From a virus, in IMG/VR virus record IMGVR_UViG_3300032315_001401, positions 124,001 to 188,000 of that record: DNA of 64,000 bases, one strand, 5' to 3'. The notes under the pieces were generated by a model. That model searched no databases. It worked only from the letters and a program-made list of their open reading frames with translations, and had not been told where the DNA came from. Numbering within the stretch: position 1 is the first letter of the stretch; each line of letters opens with the position of its first letter. The position numbers were made by a program, and so were the translations under genes. Positions 6,652-12,336 of the stretch are shown here, piece after piece.

Positions 6652-6777
6652 TCAGTAATCATAATTTGCGTTCAGGTATTCATTGACATCGAACTTCTCA
6701 TCACGAAGTTCGGGAATGTCAAGGTCGAAGATCTCCCCGGGAGCATCTTGAATCTCACTCCAGAGTTCATCAAACAT
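6652..6777 (-). CDS. Hypothetical 41-residue acidic protein
   Basis: First gene of the operon 6777 to 5876 (MFDELWSEIQDAPGEIFDLD, ending YLNANYDY). It is preceded by the leader block at 6786-6812. Function unknown. Confidence 0.55.
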   Translation of the reverse strand: MFDELWSEIQDAPGEIFDLDIPELRDEKFDVNEYLNANYDY

Positions 6778-6785
6778 GGTCTGTC

Positions 6786-6812
6786 TCTCAGGGACGAATG
6801 TAATTTATCAGG
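6786..6812 (-). promoter_or_regulatory. CCTGATAAATTACATTCGTC-type promoter/leader, copy 2
   Basis: Second copy of the block at 5814-5840, placed 9 bases before the ATG at 6777. A TTGCGA lies upstream in the preceding hairpin region and could serve as -35. Confidence 0.6.
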
Positions 6813-6837
6813 GTTTGGTCAGGGTCGCAAGGGGTCT

Positions 6838-6861
6838 TGTGCCACCTTGTCAACTGTCACA
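6838..6861 (-). repeat. Boundary palindrome, copy 6
   Basis: Contains the TGA stop of the gene at 6857. Confidence 0.8.
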
Positions 6862-7045
6862 TCATATCACCCTCAGCGATCAAACCCATGATCTCCCTTG
6901 CCGTAGCAGCAAAGTTAATGTGATCTTCCAAACCTTCTTTGGAGTATACTTCAAAGAGATCAGTTTCCCGATAAGTATCAAGAATCAACTGGCAAGCATC
7001 ATAAAGTGCTGCGACGTTATGTTGACGGGTTGGGAAGGAAATCAT
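6857..7045 (-). CDS. Hypothetical helical protein
   Basis: 62 residues (MISFPTRQHNVAALYDACQL), with two or three helices and an acidic C-terminus (GLIAEGDMM). Single-gene unit with the third CCTGATAA leader at 7052-7078. Function unknown. Confidence 0.6.
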   Translation of the reverse strand: MISFPTRQHNVAALYDACQLILDTYRETDLFEVYSKEGLEDHINFAATAREIMGLIAEGDMM

Positions 7046-7051
7046 CGAATT

Positions 7052-7078
7052 TCTCAGCGACGAATGTAAATTATCAGG
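7052..7078 (-). promoter_or_regulatory. CCTGATAATTTACATTCGTC-type promoter/leader, copy 3
   Basis: Third copy of the block, 7 bases before the ATG at 7045. Compared with the other two it has one A/T shift within the AT core. Confidence 0.6.
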
Positions 7079-7084
7079 AATTTA

Positions 7085-7101
7085 CCCCCAGCGCAAGGGG
7101 G
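7085..7101 (-). terminator. GC hairpin after the gene at 7128-7280
   Basis: Five-base G/C arms with a GCGC-containing loop, followed on the minus strand by TAAATT. Confidence 0.5.
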
Positions 7102-7103
7102 TT

Positions 7104-7127
7104 TGTGCCACTTCGAGAACTGTCACA
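7104..7127 (-). repeat. Boundary palindrome, copy 7
   Basis: Immediately follows the TAG stop (7128-7130) of the preceding gene. Confidence 0.8.
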
Positions 7128-7280
7128 CTAGACGAAGATATCGACCTCTTTGATGCTAACATCGACATCTTCGTCACCTTCGAGTTCTAATACTCTGCGC
7201 CAATTAATATCCTCAAGATCTAAATCATCATAACACTCTACATCTAGAGTAACACGTACTAGGCGTTTGTGTGCTATCAT
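7128..7280 (-). CDS. Hypothetical acidic protein
   Basis: 50 residues (MIAHKRLVRVTLDVECYDDL, ending VSIKEVDIFV). It has a strand-helix-strand pattern with a strongly acidic middle. It is co-transcribed with the 46-residue gene upstream. It resembles acidic phage mini-proteins; function unknown. Confidence 0.6.
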   Translation of the reverse strand: MIAHKRLVRVTLDVECYDDLDLEDINWRRVLELEGDEDVDVSIKEVDIFV

Positions 7281-7286
7281 GATATA

Positions 7287-7427
7287 TTATGCATAATGCC
7301 TGTATGCTAGGTCCTGATAATCATGTGTGTCTCGTGCATAATCATCATCTAGATCTAGTGTATAATGCTCATCTAGATCCGCGTAATCGTTCGTGTATGT
7401 GTAGTCGAAATCGTAATCGTCGTACAT
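7287..7427 (-). CDS. Tyr/Asp-rich conserved cyanophage mini-protein
   Basis: 46 residues (MYDDYDFDYTYTNDYADLDE, ending DLAYRHYA) with an extreme bias to Tyr and Asp. I chose the ATG at 7427 because it resembles a cyanophage family with this start and because the -10 at 7459-7464 lies just upstream; a longer frame begins at 7499. The composition (DNA-mimic-like acidity) could fit an inhibitor of a DNA-binding protein, which is speculation. Confidence 0.65.
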   Translation of the reverse strand: MYDDYDFDYTYTNDYADLDEHYTLDLDDDYARDTHDYQDLAYRHYA

Positions 7428-7429
7428 AG

Positions 7430-7645
7430 CTCGTCGAGATCGTGTGAGTGACTTGTGTATTATAGCATAGAGCTCGACGAGATTGCAATAGGTATGCACA
7501 TATCTCGACGAGATTCGTATGGTAGTATATATGAATCTAGATGCTTCTAGATGGGTCTCGACTAGATTATATGAGAATCTCGTAACATAATGCCTCGTCG
7601 AGATTCTATCATACTTTCATAAGAATGTCAAGTCTCGTCTAGATT
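7430..7645. repeat. Array of TCTCGACGAGA-like palindromes
   Basis: Copies at 7430-7440, 7473-7484, 7503-7515, 7556-7567, 7593-7605 and 7633-7645, plus two TCTAGAT half-variants at 7536-7552. Spacing is about 30-53 bases. The copy at 7473-7484 sits in the spacer of the promoter at 7459-7488, so at least that one could be an operator. Confidence 0.75.
7459..7488 (-). promoter_or_regulatory. Promoter of the Tyr/Asp-rich gene with an operator-like palindrome
   Basis: Minus strand TTGCAA (7483-7488), 18-base spacer containing TCTCGTCGAG, then TATAAT (7459-7464). The ATG is at 7427. Confidence 0.6.
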
Positions 7646-7694
7646 TTATGAGGGTCTGTGAATTTTTATGGGGGCGGGGGTTGACAAACTGCGA

Positions 7695-7726
7695 GTCTTA
7701 TGCTACGCTCGCTTAGCTCACAAGAC
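7695..7726. other. Strong interrupted hairpin
   Basis: GTCTT at 7695 pairs with AAGAC at 7726 and GCTA at 7702 with TAGC at 7717, enclosing the loop CGCTCGCT. It separates the palindrome array from the DnaA-box part and could be a structured origin element or a small RNA hairpin. Confidence 0.5.
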
Positions 7727-7802
7727 CTGGAGGGGTTTATAAGCATTTAAGACACAAAAACCCGGACACATTTATAAGCACTTATAAGCATTTAAGACAA
7801 AG

Positions 7803-7843
7803 TTTTCCACACAAATACAATACTTTTCCACAGGTTTTCCACA
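7803..7843 (+). promoter_or_regulatory. Three TTTTCCACA (DnaA-box-like) sites
   Basis: Perfect copies at 7803-7811, 7824-7832 and 7835-7843, all in the same orientation. The start-to-start distances of 21 and 11 bases put them on the same face of the helix. Confidence 0.7.
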
Positions 7844-7892
7844 ACTAAACAAAATACACTTATATATTTTTTAATACATTTTTTTAATTAAT

Positions 7893-8081
7893 TTAACCTT
7901 TTTTATCCTTTCTTTCTTGTGCTGCTGTCTGTGCTAAATGAATATTTGTATGAAGACGTTGTAGATTTGCATAACGATTATGCTGACGTGTGATAACAGA
8001 GTTTGCTTTAATTCTTGCAGCATTAACATTTGACTGCTGTGATGTAGGAATCTGTTCCATGAATTGAAAGAACGTCTTCAT
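7893..8081 (-). CDS. Hypothetical basic protein
   Basis: 62 residues (MKTFFQFMEQIPTSQQSNVN), basic and helical, with a Lys/Asp-rich tail (AAQERKDKKG). MKTF-x-QFMEQ starts recur in cyanophage proteins. It overlaps the last 59 bases of the upstream gene in another frame. The longer frame to 8129 is not used because the QFMEQ-type start is more typical. The AT-rich origin candidate begins right after its stop. Confidence 0.55.
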   Translation of the reverse strand: MKTFFQFMEQIPTSQQSNVNAARIKANSVITRQHNRYANLQRLHTNIHLAQTAAQERKDKKG

Positions 8082-8283
8082 TGCTATACTTAAGACTGTA
8101 ATGATATTTAGAATCTGGTTGATTATCATTCCAATGTCTTACCACTCCTGCAATAATAAAAGCATTAGTAATCAAATAAGATGCAAAGATGAATGTTCGA
8201 ATCAATGCTATCTTATCTGACTCCTTATTACATTTGGATGCTTTCTCTCCTAATGCTTTTGCCCACAGTCTCCACAACTTCAT
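8023..8283 (-). CDS. Conserved cyanophage membrane-anchored protein
   Basis: 86 residues (MKLWRLWAKALGEKASKCNK). The N-terminus is a charged amphipathic helix; residues about 27-47 (LIRTFIFASYLITNAFIIAG) form one membrane segment, followed by VVRHWND. The MKLWRLWA...IRTFIF...VVRHWN pattern is one I associate with cyanomyoviruses. Function unknown. ATGA overlap with the upstream gene. Confidence 0.7.
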   Translation of the reverse strand: MKLWRLWAKALGEKASKCNKESDKIALIRTFIFASYLITNAFIIAGVVRHWNDNQPDSKYHYSLKYSNEDVLSIHGTDSYITAVKC

Positions 8284-8468
8284 TTATCAGATTCTTTTAA
8301 AAGTTTAACTTGATTCCATTGACTCTTATACACCAACACACAAGTATCATTCACTCTGTAATCACCAACTCTTACGCAGATTGAAATGTATTCATCACAG
8401 ATAAATCGGACTTCACCAATCCAATCCCTATACTGAACAACAATACCTTCACTGAAAGTTGGTCTCAT
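8280..8468 (-). CDS. Conserved small beta-rich protein
   Basis: 62 residues (MRPTFSEGIVVQYRDWIGEV), with alternating strands (GIVVQYRDWIGEVRFI, ISICVRV, TCVLVY) like an SH3 or OB mini-barrel. It resembles a conserved cyanophage protein. Part of the coupled operon 9127 to 7893. Confidence 0.65.
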   Translation of the reverse strand: MRPTFSEGIVVQYRDWIGEVRFICDEYISICVRVGDYRVNDTCVLVYKSQWNQVKLLKESDK

Positions 8469-8748
8469 ACAAATGCTGCTGTTAATGGAGTTTGTTTCAG
8501 TTGCATTGCTGTATAAGGAGTTGTGTCTTTTGGATTTATACGCTTACCAATGGTCTTACTATTAATGGGGGAGAAATACTCTTTTGTTTTGGTGTTGTAA
8601 AATCCCCAGATACATTTAACAGGTTTGCCAAGATTATAATCAAAGCACCGATCATAACAAATCCAAATCGCGGTGACATTGCGCTTGAAATCTTCATATT
8701 CATAATGCATTCCTTTTGGTGCTTTGTGAGGAAATTCAATCGTTGTCA
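8465..8748 (-). CDS. Conserved cyanophage hypothetical protein
   Basis: 94 residues from the ATG at 8748 (MTTIEFPHKAPKGMHYEYED), which matches a cyanophage family beginning MT-IEFPHKAPKG. The longer frame to 8812 lies inside the upstream gene. Further conserved segments are YNLGKPVKCIWGFYN, EYFSPINSKT and PYTAMQLKQTPL. Function unknown; a soluble alpha/beta fold is likely. Confidence 0.75.
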
Positions 8749-8900
8749 TAAACTGCACGAAGATACTTGGGATTGGTGCCGGCAGCAACATAGTGTTGGA
8801 GCATTGAGTCACATTGCTCCTTTGTCAGTTTCTTGGCATCTTCCTCAATCAGTTCCCAACCATGAGAAAACAATTCTTCAATACGATACAGTTGTGTCAT
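8736..8900 (-). CDS. Hypothetical helical protein
   Basis: 54 residues read by hand (MTQLYRIEELFSHGWELIEE, ending NPKYLRAVYDND). The pattern Y-R-I-E-E-L-F-x-x-G-W-E-L is typical of short phage proteins. It overlaps both neighbours by a few bases. Confidence 0.65.
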   Translation of the reverse strand: MTQLYRIEELFSHGWELIEEDAKKLTKEQCDSMLQHYVAAGTNPKYLRAVYDND

Positions 8901-9127
8901 GTGGTAAATGCCTCCAGAATACCAGAGTCATACTCTTCTTGCAATGCAAACTTTTGAGCGTTGATGATTCTTTCCATAATGCGATCGGTATAACGATCAT
9001 CAAACTGTTTTTCATCTGCCAGAAGAGTAAATGCTTCGGTGTCAGATTCTGCAATCAGATTAATCAGACCACCATATTCACTGGAAGGAAACGGAACCCA
9101 GTAGTCTACAATGTAAAGATACTTCAT
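8897..9127 (-). CDS. Conserved cyanophage hypothetical protein
   Basis: 76 residues (MKYLYIVDYWVPFPSSEYGG). It has an N-terminal strand, a Pro/aromatic turn, then helices (SDTEAFTLLADEKQ and MERIINAQKFAL). It resembles a conserved cyanophage protein. ATGA-coupled to the next gene. Confidence 0.65.
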   Translation of the reverse strand: MKYLYIVDYWVPFPSSEYGGLINLIAESDTEAFTLLADEKQFDDRYTDRIMERIINAQKFALQEEYDSGILEAFTT

Positions 9128-9140
9128 TTCTTGTGTTAAA

Positions 9141-9311
9141 TTACTCCTTAATTTTAGTCGAATGTATAGGATTTGTCAACTGTCGATTCAACTCAACTTT
9201 CATCTGAATCAAACGCGAATGTAGATAAACAGCATACTCATTGGTTGAAAGCAATGAGATCAGATTCTCAATTTGCAATAATGCCAGAATCAGTTTGGTG
9301 TTCTCATTCAT
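9141..9311 (-). CDS. Hypothetical helical protein
   Basis: 56 residues (MNENTKLILALLQIENLISL), leucine-rich helices with a basic tail (PIHSTKIKE). It lies between two coupled genes and is likely co-transcribed with them. Function unknown. Confidence 0.55.
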   Translation of the reverse strand: MNENTKLILALLQIENLISLLSTNEYAVYLHSRLIQMKVELNRQLTNPIHSTKIKE

Positions 9312-9451
9312 AGAAACTCTGCAACAAAATAATCAACCGTCAGTTCAAGTTTAGCAGCAGTGTTCTCAATATAATCATCAACCAATTCGGGTGCATCCTC
9401 TTGAAGAATATGATAATACTGATACCACATAGGAGAAAGAGATTCAATCAT
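9308..9451 (-). CDS. Hypothetical acidic protein
   Basis: 47 residues (MIESLSPMWYQYYHILQEDA, ending DYFVAEFL). It is an aromatic and acidic helical protein with ATGA coupling on both sides. Confidence 0.55.
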   Translation of the reverse strand: MIESLSPMWYQYYHILQEDAPELVDDYIENTAAKLELTVDYFVAEFL

Positions 9452-9567
9452 TTGTGAGGGCGGTTGTAGGACTCAAACAGTTTAGCATCTCTCTGAATCA
9501 GAAAGGCATTGTAACCAATCAACAGAGATAGAATGACAATGCAATAGGCAATCGTTTTGCGATTCAT
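9448..9567 (-). CDS. Membrane or secreted mini-protein
   Basis: 39 residues (MNRKTIAYCIVILSLLIGYN). A positively charged start is followed by a hydrophobic stretch of about 17 residues, then a charged tail, as in a signal anchor. Function unknown. Confidence 0.55.
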   Translation of the reverse strand: MNRKTIAYCIVILSLLIGYNAFLIQRDAKLFESYNRPHK

Positions 9568-9800
9568 CAGCACGCTCCTGCCATTGGATTCACATTCACC
9601 GATTCGGTATTGAAACCGGTCACATTATAACCCAGACCAATACGCTCTTCACACTCACGCTCAAAGTCACGCTTGCTGATACACTTGGTGCTCATTGTAT
9701 CCACACCCTGAAACTTCAGCACCTTGTACATAAATTGAGTGCTTCCTTGAATCGGATAATAATCAACAACCATCGTGCCAGTGGTAGAGGTCAGTTGCAT
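9567..9800 (-). CDS. Conserved hypothetical protein
   Basis: 77 residues (MQLTSTTGTMVVDYYPIQGS). The pattern is strand-rich, then SKRDFERECEERIGLGYN. It is the first gene of the unit 9800 to 7893 and follows the -10 at 9827-9832 and the GTAATCGCG-type leader. Confidence 0.6.
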   Translation of the reverse strand: MQLTSTTGTMVVDYYPIQGSTQFMYKVLKFQGVDTMSTKCISKRDFERECEERIGLGYNVTGFNTESVNVNPMAGAC

Positions 9801-9826
9801 TGAGAGTGTCTCGCGATTACCTTTGT

Positions 9827-9832
9827 ATTATA
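9827..9832 (-). promoter_or_regulatory. -10 box TATAAT with AAGGTAATC leader
   Basis: TATAATACAAAGGTAATCGCG on the minus strand. Related leaders follow the -10 boxes at 10644-10649, 15091-15096 and 53403-53408. No good -35 is visible here. Confidence 0.55.
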
Positions 9833-9834
9833 GG

Positions 9835-10038
9835 TCAGAACGACGGCACCACGTCGTTGCGTATGCCAGTTTCCGAACTGTCCATCTGCTCATAGAGAGT
9901 GTAAAGTTTGTTGTACAGTGCTGGCACACTTCCATACTCTCTGGCAATCATTCTTTCTTCTCTGATCTCCAGAAGTTGAAGTGCAGATAAAATCACACCA
10001 ATTTCATGAACATTCAGTCTTACAAAATCTTCAGTCAT
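9835..10038 (-). CDS. Hypothetical protein with the boundary palindrome in frame
   Basis: 67 residues (MTEDFVRLNVHEIGVILSAL). The body is helical (EIREERMIAREYG). The last 18 residues are encoded by the boundary palindrome and a GC hairpin (CGACG...CGTCG), so the tail D-S-S-E-T-G may be a by-product of a regulatory element rather than part of the fold. Confidence 0.6.
   Translation of the reverse strand: MTEDFVRLNVHEIGVILSALQLLEIREERMIAREYGSVPALYNKLYTLYEQMDSSETGIRNDVVPSF
9863..9885 (-). repeat. Boundary palindrome, copy 8 (inside coding sequence)
   Basis: Minus strand GACAGTTCGGAAACTGGCAT; in frame in the gene at 9835-10038, 8 codons or more before its stop. Confidence 0.7.
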
Positions 10039-10247
10039 TATTTCAATTCAATACGATCAAATACTAGCATACCAATTTCAAAAAGTAAATCTTCATCCAT
10101 ATCTCCCATCACACTGCGAATCCCTTCAACCACAGCAGTCTGCATGTATTCAGTGAATCCTTCATCCTCATAGATGTAATTGATAATTGCAGGTTTGAGT
10201 GCATCCGCAATCTTGGAAACAGAAGTGTTAGAGAGTTTCATTGTCAT
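10038..10247 (-). CDS. Conserved cyanophage helical protein
   Basis: 69 residues (MTMKLSNTSVSKIADALKPA); Met3 is an alternative start. Helices with acidic and hydrophobic repeats (VVEGIRSVMGDMDEDLLFEIG). It resembles a cyanophage protein family; function unknown. It abuts the next gene. Confidence 0.6.
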   Translation of the reverse strand: MTMKLSNTSVSKIADALKPAIINYIYEDEGFTEYMQTAVVEGIRSVMGDMDEDLLFEIGMLVFDRIELK

Positions 10248-10402
10248 TGAATGTTGAGATACTTTTCGTTGCGAATCATATGGTCAAGAACTTCACCAAT
10301 CATTTGACGGTAAGTTTCATCATAGTTTTTGCTACACTCTTCATAAGCATCATACAGTTTGGTGTAGAGTGTATCCCAGTGTTGACGAGTAATAACAGTC
10401 AT
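10244..10402 (-). CDS. Hypothetical helical protein
   Basis: 52 residues (MTVITRQHWDTLYTKLYDAY, ending HMIRNEKYLNIQ). TGACAATG overlap with the downstream gene. Function unknown. Confidence 0.6.
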   Translation of the reverse strand: MTVITRQHWDTLYTKLYDAYEECSKNYDETYRQMIGEVLDHMIRNEKYLNIQ

Positions 10403-10617
10403 CAGTAGTGTGCCTCCGAATAATCAAGTTGAGCAGAATACTTTGCAATGGCATCATAACACTTTGCCCGCATACCATCATCGGCACCCACAATGAACTC
10501 AAAGCAATACTTCATACGCTGCTCGGGATGTGAATTGATTCGTGCAATCTCTTGCTGTTGCTTGTTGTAAGCAAACATCTCACGGTCAGCAAAACTGGTG
10601 GTGTAGTAGGGGTGCAT
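10402..10617 (-). CDS. Hypothetical protein
   Basis: 71 residues (MHPYYTTSFADREMFAYNKQ), Gln/Tyr-rich helices. It is the first gene of the unit whose -10 lies at 10644-10649. The stop overlaps the next start. Confidence 0.6.
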   Translation of the reverse strand: MHPYYTTSFADREMFAYNKQQQEIARINSHPEQRMKYCFEFIVGADDGMRAKCYDAIAKYSAQLDYSEAHY

Positions 10618-10643
10618 CAGGCGTTTCCGTTGATTACCTTGTA

Positions 10644-10649
10644 ATTATA
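10644..10649 (-). promoter_or_regulatory. -10 box TATAAT with AAGGTAATCAACG leader
   Basis: Minus strand TATAATTACAAGGTAATCAACG; the -10 overlaps the stop codon of the metallopeptidase gene. Confidence 0.6.
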
Positions 10650-11121
10650 CTGCCTGCATCAGGCGGTTCCGGAACCACTGTGCCACTTTGGGGGCTGGCA
10701 CAGGGTTCTTCTCAATCAAATACTCCAGATATAAGGTTTCTTCTTGCTCTCGTGCCTCAATTTCATGCGGTTGATGCCAATACTCAATATCTTCGACGCA
10801 TTCTTTACCATAATACATTTTTCCACGCTTGGACCGCAGCGAACCCACTACCCACTGTCGCAGATGTGTCAGTTCGTGCAAAAGAGTTTTTATATACAAC
10901 TCCTTACACATATGCGTGTCAAGTTCAATCAGGAACTCACGGGGACGATAAGATTCTCCCACATAGTCACAGTAACCATAAACTGCTTCACGACGCAGAC
11001 CACGATGAAGAATCTCCACTTCAATCTTGTGTCGTGGCAGAAACTTATTCAAAAACCAAGAGGTAACGTCCTCACAGAGGCGTTTAGAGTAACCATATCC
11101 AGAAGTTTGAATGTAAGACAT
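10645..11121 (-). CDS. Zincin-type metallopeptidase (SprT-like or M48-like)
   Basis: 158 residues from the ATG at 11121 (MSYIQTSGYGYSKRLCEDVT), chosen over 11142 because GGGGG sits just upstream as a ribosome-binding site. HELTHLRQW at residues 82-90 is the HExxH zinc motif, and a downstream E/H cluster (YWHQPHEIEAREQEE) supplies likely third ligands. The size and motif fit phage-encoded SprT/WSS1-like or uncharacterised zincins, perhaps acting on DNA-bound or host proteins. The last 20 residues are encoded by boundary palindrome 9 and a hairpin. Confidence 0.75.
   Translation of the reverse strand: MSYIQTSGYGYSKRLCEDVTSWFLNKFLPRHKIEVEILHRGLRREAVYGYCDYVGESYRPREFLIELDTHMCKELYIKTLLHELTHLRQWVVGSLRSKRGKMYYGKECVEDIEYWHQPHEIEAREQEETLYLEYLIEKNPVPAPKVAQWFRNRLMQAV
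10679..10702 (-). repeat. Boundary palindrome, copy 9 (inside coding sequence)
   Basis: Minus strand TGTGCCAGCC and AAGTGGCACA; in frame, encoding V-P-A-P-K-V-A near the C-terminus of the metallopeptidase. Confidence 0.75.
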
Positions 11122-11179
11122 TGCCCCCAATGCAAAAACCAAATGAATGAAAACATGAAAAGCAAACGGTCAAAGTTAT

Positions 11180-11569
11180 TCAATTGCATCCGAACATTGC
11201 TCCTCCAATTGCAGCACCCACAGGAACAGACCAATAATATCCATTGCCACGACTCATACTTGCAGCAACACCACCACCTAATAGAGCACCCAATACAGAC
11301 CGGGTTGGATTACAATATCTTCTACCATATCCACCATAACCATTCCCATAATACTGATTGGCAGGTCGATATCCTTGATTTACATTGTTGCAAGGAACAT
11401 TGTAAGATTGCACACTCACACCACCGGGAACATAATTACCATATTGATCATATCCACCGGGTCGATAGACTTCTTGATTCTGAGTGCAGACTGCAAACTG
11501 ATTGACCTGCTGTGCCTGAACTGGAACAGATAGAAGTGTCAGTGGAAGAAGAAAAAGAAGTTGTTTCAT
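11180..11569 (-). CDS. Exported glycine-zipper-like protein
   Basis: 129 residues. A typical signal peptide (MKQLLFLLPLTLLSVPVQAQ) is cut near residue 19. The middle is Gly/Tyr/Asn-rich (QYYGNGYGGYGRRYCNP), and the end is a glycine-zipper-like pair of helices (LGALLGGGVAASM and VGAAIGGAMFG). Such proteins insert in or coat membranes. It may act in the host envelope. The origin of the signal peptide (host-like) is an inference. Confidence 0.65.
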   Translation of the reverse strand: MKQLLFLLPLTLLSVPVQAQQVNQFAVCTQNQEVYRPGGYDQYGNYVPGGVSVQSYNVPCNNVNQGYRPANQYYGNGYGGYGRRYCNPTRSVLGALLGGGVAASMSRGNGYYWSVPVGAAIGGAMFGCN

Positions 11570-11572
11570 TGT

Positions 11573-11926
11573 TCAGCGAGCGTAAAGATAATCACCCGCC
11601 CAATCGGCATTCTCAAGCAACCATTCACGCTGCTCAATGATGCGAAGGTCATAACGAACACCTTTGGCAGGTGCTTTAGTGCTGGCAGGTTTATACACTT
11701 CACCAGTTTTCTTATCAATGAAGCAATGAATACTATCAAGACGATTGTTAATGAACATGTGAATCTTGTGATACTTACGACCAGTAGATGTCAATTCAAA
11801 ATGATAATCTTTAGGAGCATTTTGACCTAGAGCATCACACAGCATGTGAGCATACTTGGTAACATTCAACTGAATGGTGTTACGGGCGTCTTGCTGGGCA
11901 GCGTAGTCAGCGAAGGTGGCAGTCAT
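11573..11926 (-). CDS. Conserved cyanophage hypothetical protein
   Basis: 117 residues from the ATG at 11926 (MTATFADYAAQQDARNTIQL), a start I associate with a conserved cyanophage family; the longer frame to 12040 overlaps the upstream gene. Segments GRKYHKIHMFINNRLDSIHCFIDKK and GEVYKPASTKAPAKGVRYDL suggest a basic nucleic-acid-binding fold. The -10 at 11948-11953 lies upstream. Confidence 0.75.
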   Translation of the reverse strand: MTATFADYAAQQDARNTIQLNVTKYAHMLCDALGQNAPKDYHFELTSTGRKYHKIHMFINNRLDSIHCFIDKKTGEVYKPASTKAPAKGVRYDLRIIEQREWLLENADWAGDYLYAR

Positions 11927-11947
11927 CGGTTGATTGCGTATGTGCTT

Positions 11948-11953
11948 ATTATA
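11948..11953 (-). promoter_or_regulatory. -10 box TATAAT
   Basis: TATAATAAGCACATACGCAATCAACCG precedes the ATG at 11926. A GC hairpin (GGCGCC core, 11965) lies upstream. Confidence 0.55.
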
Positions 11954-11979
11954 GGGGCACACAGGCGCCTCTGGGAGGG

Positions 11980-12114
11980 TCAGTATGCCAGTTCTGAATC
12001 TGGCACATAGTAGTCGTCTTCTCCCAAGTATCCCATCCAATCTGCAGGTTCAGAACCATAAATTTCAATCTCACGGATTTCGTCAATCAATTCAGACAGT
12101 TCAACAGAATTCAT
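11980..12114 (-). CDS. Hypothetical acidic mini-protein
   Basis: 44 residues (MNSVELSELIDEIREIEIYG, ending YYVPDSELAY). It is acidic. The last 8 residues coincide with boundary palindrome 10. It has its own promoter (12140-12145). Confidence 0.6.
   Translation of the reverse strand: MNSVELSELIDEIREIEIYGSEPADWMGYLGEDDYYVPDSELAY
11984..12007 (-). repeat. Boundary palindrome, copy 10
   Basis: In frame at the end of the 44-residue gene, two bases before its TGA stop. Confidence 0.75.
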
Positions 12115-12139
12115 TGGAGGTTCTCTCAACTACAAGTAT

Positions 12140-12172
12140 ATTATAACAGAAAACCCGCCTTTTGGGCGGGTT
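12140..12172 (-). terminator. Terminator hairpin joined to a promoter
   Basis: Minus strand AACCCGCC, loop CAAAA, GGCGGGTT followed by a T-run (12150-12172), then TATAAT at 12140-12145. It ends the unit 13337 to 12184 and starts the 44-residue gene. Confidence 0.8.
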
Positions 12173-12175
12173 CCT

Positions 12176-12199
12176 TGTGGCAGTTACTGAACTGGCGGT
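12176..12199 (-). repeat. Boundary palindrome, copy 11
   Basis: Contains the TAA stop of the gene at 12184. Confidence 0.75.
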
Positions 12200-12336
12200 G
12201 GAAGTTGTGGGTGATTCATTTCTACTGTAGTCTTTTGAAGATTAAACATTGCACCGTCAAGAACTTTGGCAATAGGACCAAACCCAACAGTTGCAGCGAT
12301 AATCCCAAAAATCACACCAGAAATGAAGTTAAACAT
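12184..12336 (-). CDS. Membrane mini-protein
   Basis: 50 residues (MFNFISGVIFGIIAATVGFG) with a hydrophobic N-terminal segment and a Pro-rich end (HPQLPPPVQ). TGATG overlap with the ParB-like gene upstream. Function unknown. Confidence 0.6.
   Translation of the reverse strand: MFNFISGVIFGIIAATVGFGPIAKVLDGAMFNLQKTTVEMNHPQLPPPVQ

Larger units (their letters stand above)
7430..7892. other. Candidate replication origin or master control region (no gene)
   Basis: 463 bp without a credible gene in an otherwise tightly packed genome. In order it holds: an array of TCTCG(A/T)C(G/T)AGATT palindromes (7430-7645); a strong hairpin (7695-7726); direct repeats built on TATAAGCA and TTTAAGACA (7736-7754 and 7771-7799); three TTTTCCACA boxes (7803-7843); and a stretch of almost pure A/T (7851-7898). 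Repeats, DnaA-type boxes and an AT-rich unwinding element in this order are the classic layout of a bacterial or plasmid-type origin. TTTTCCACA is the DnaA-box form described in cyanobacteria. The function is inferred. Confidence 0.6.

Noticed and set aside
7430-7645. Possible CRISPR array
   Set aside because: The repeats are about 11-13-base palindromes with unequal spacing (30-53 bases), and no cas genes are present; this fits operators or iterons better.
10744-11505. A 253-residue plus-strand ORF opposite the metallopeptidase and the exported protein
   Set aside because: His/Asn/Cys-rich, no domain, opposite two well-supported genes.
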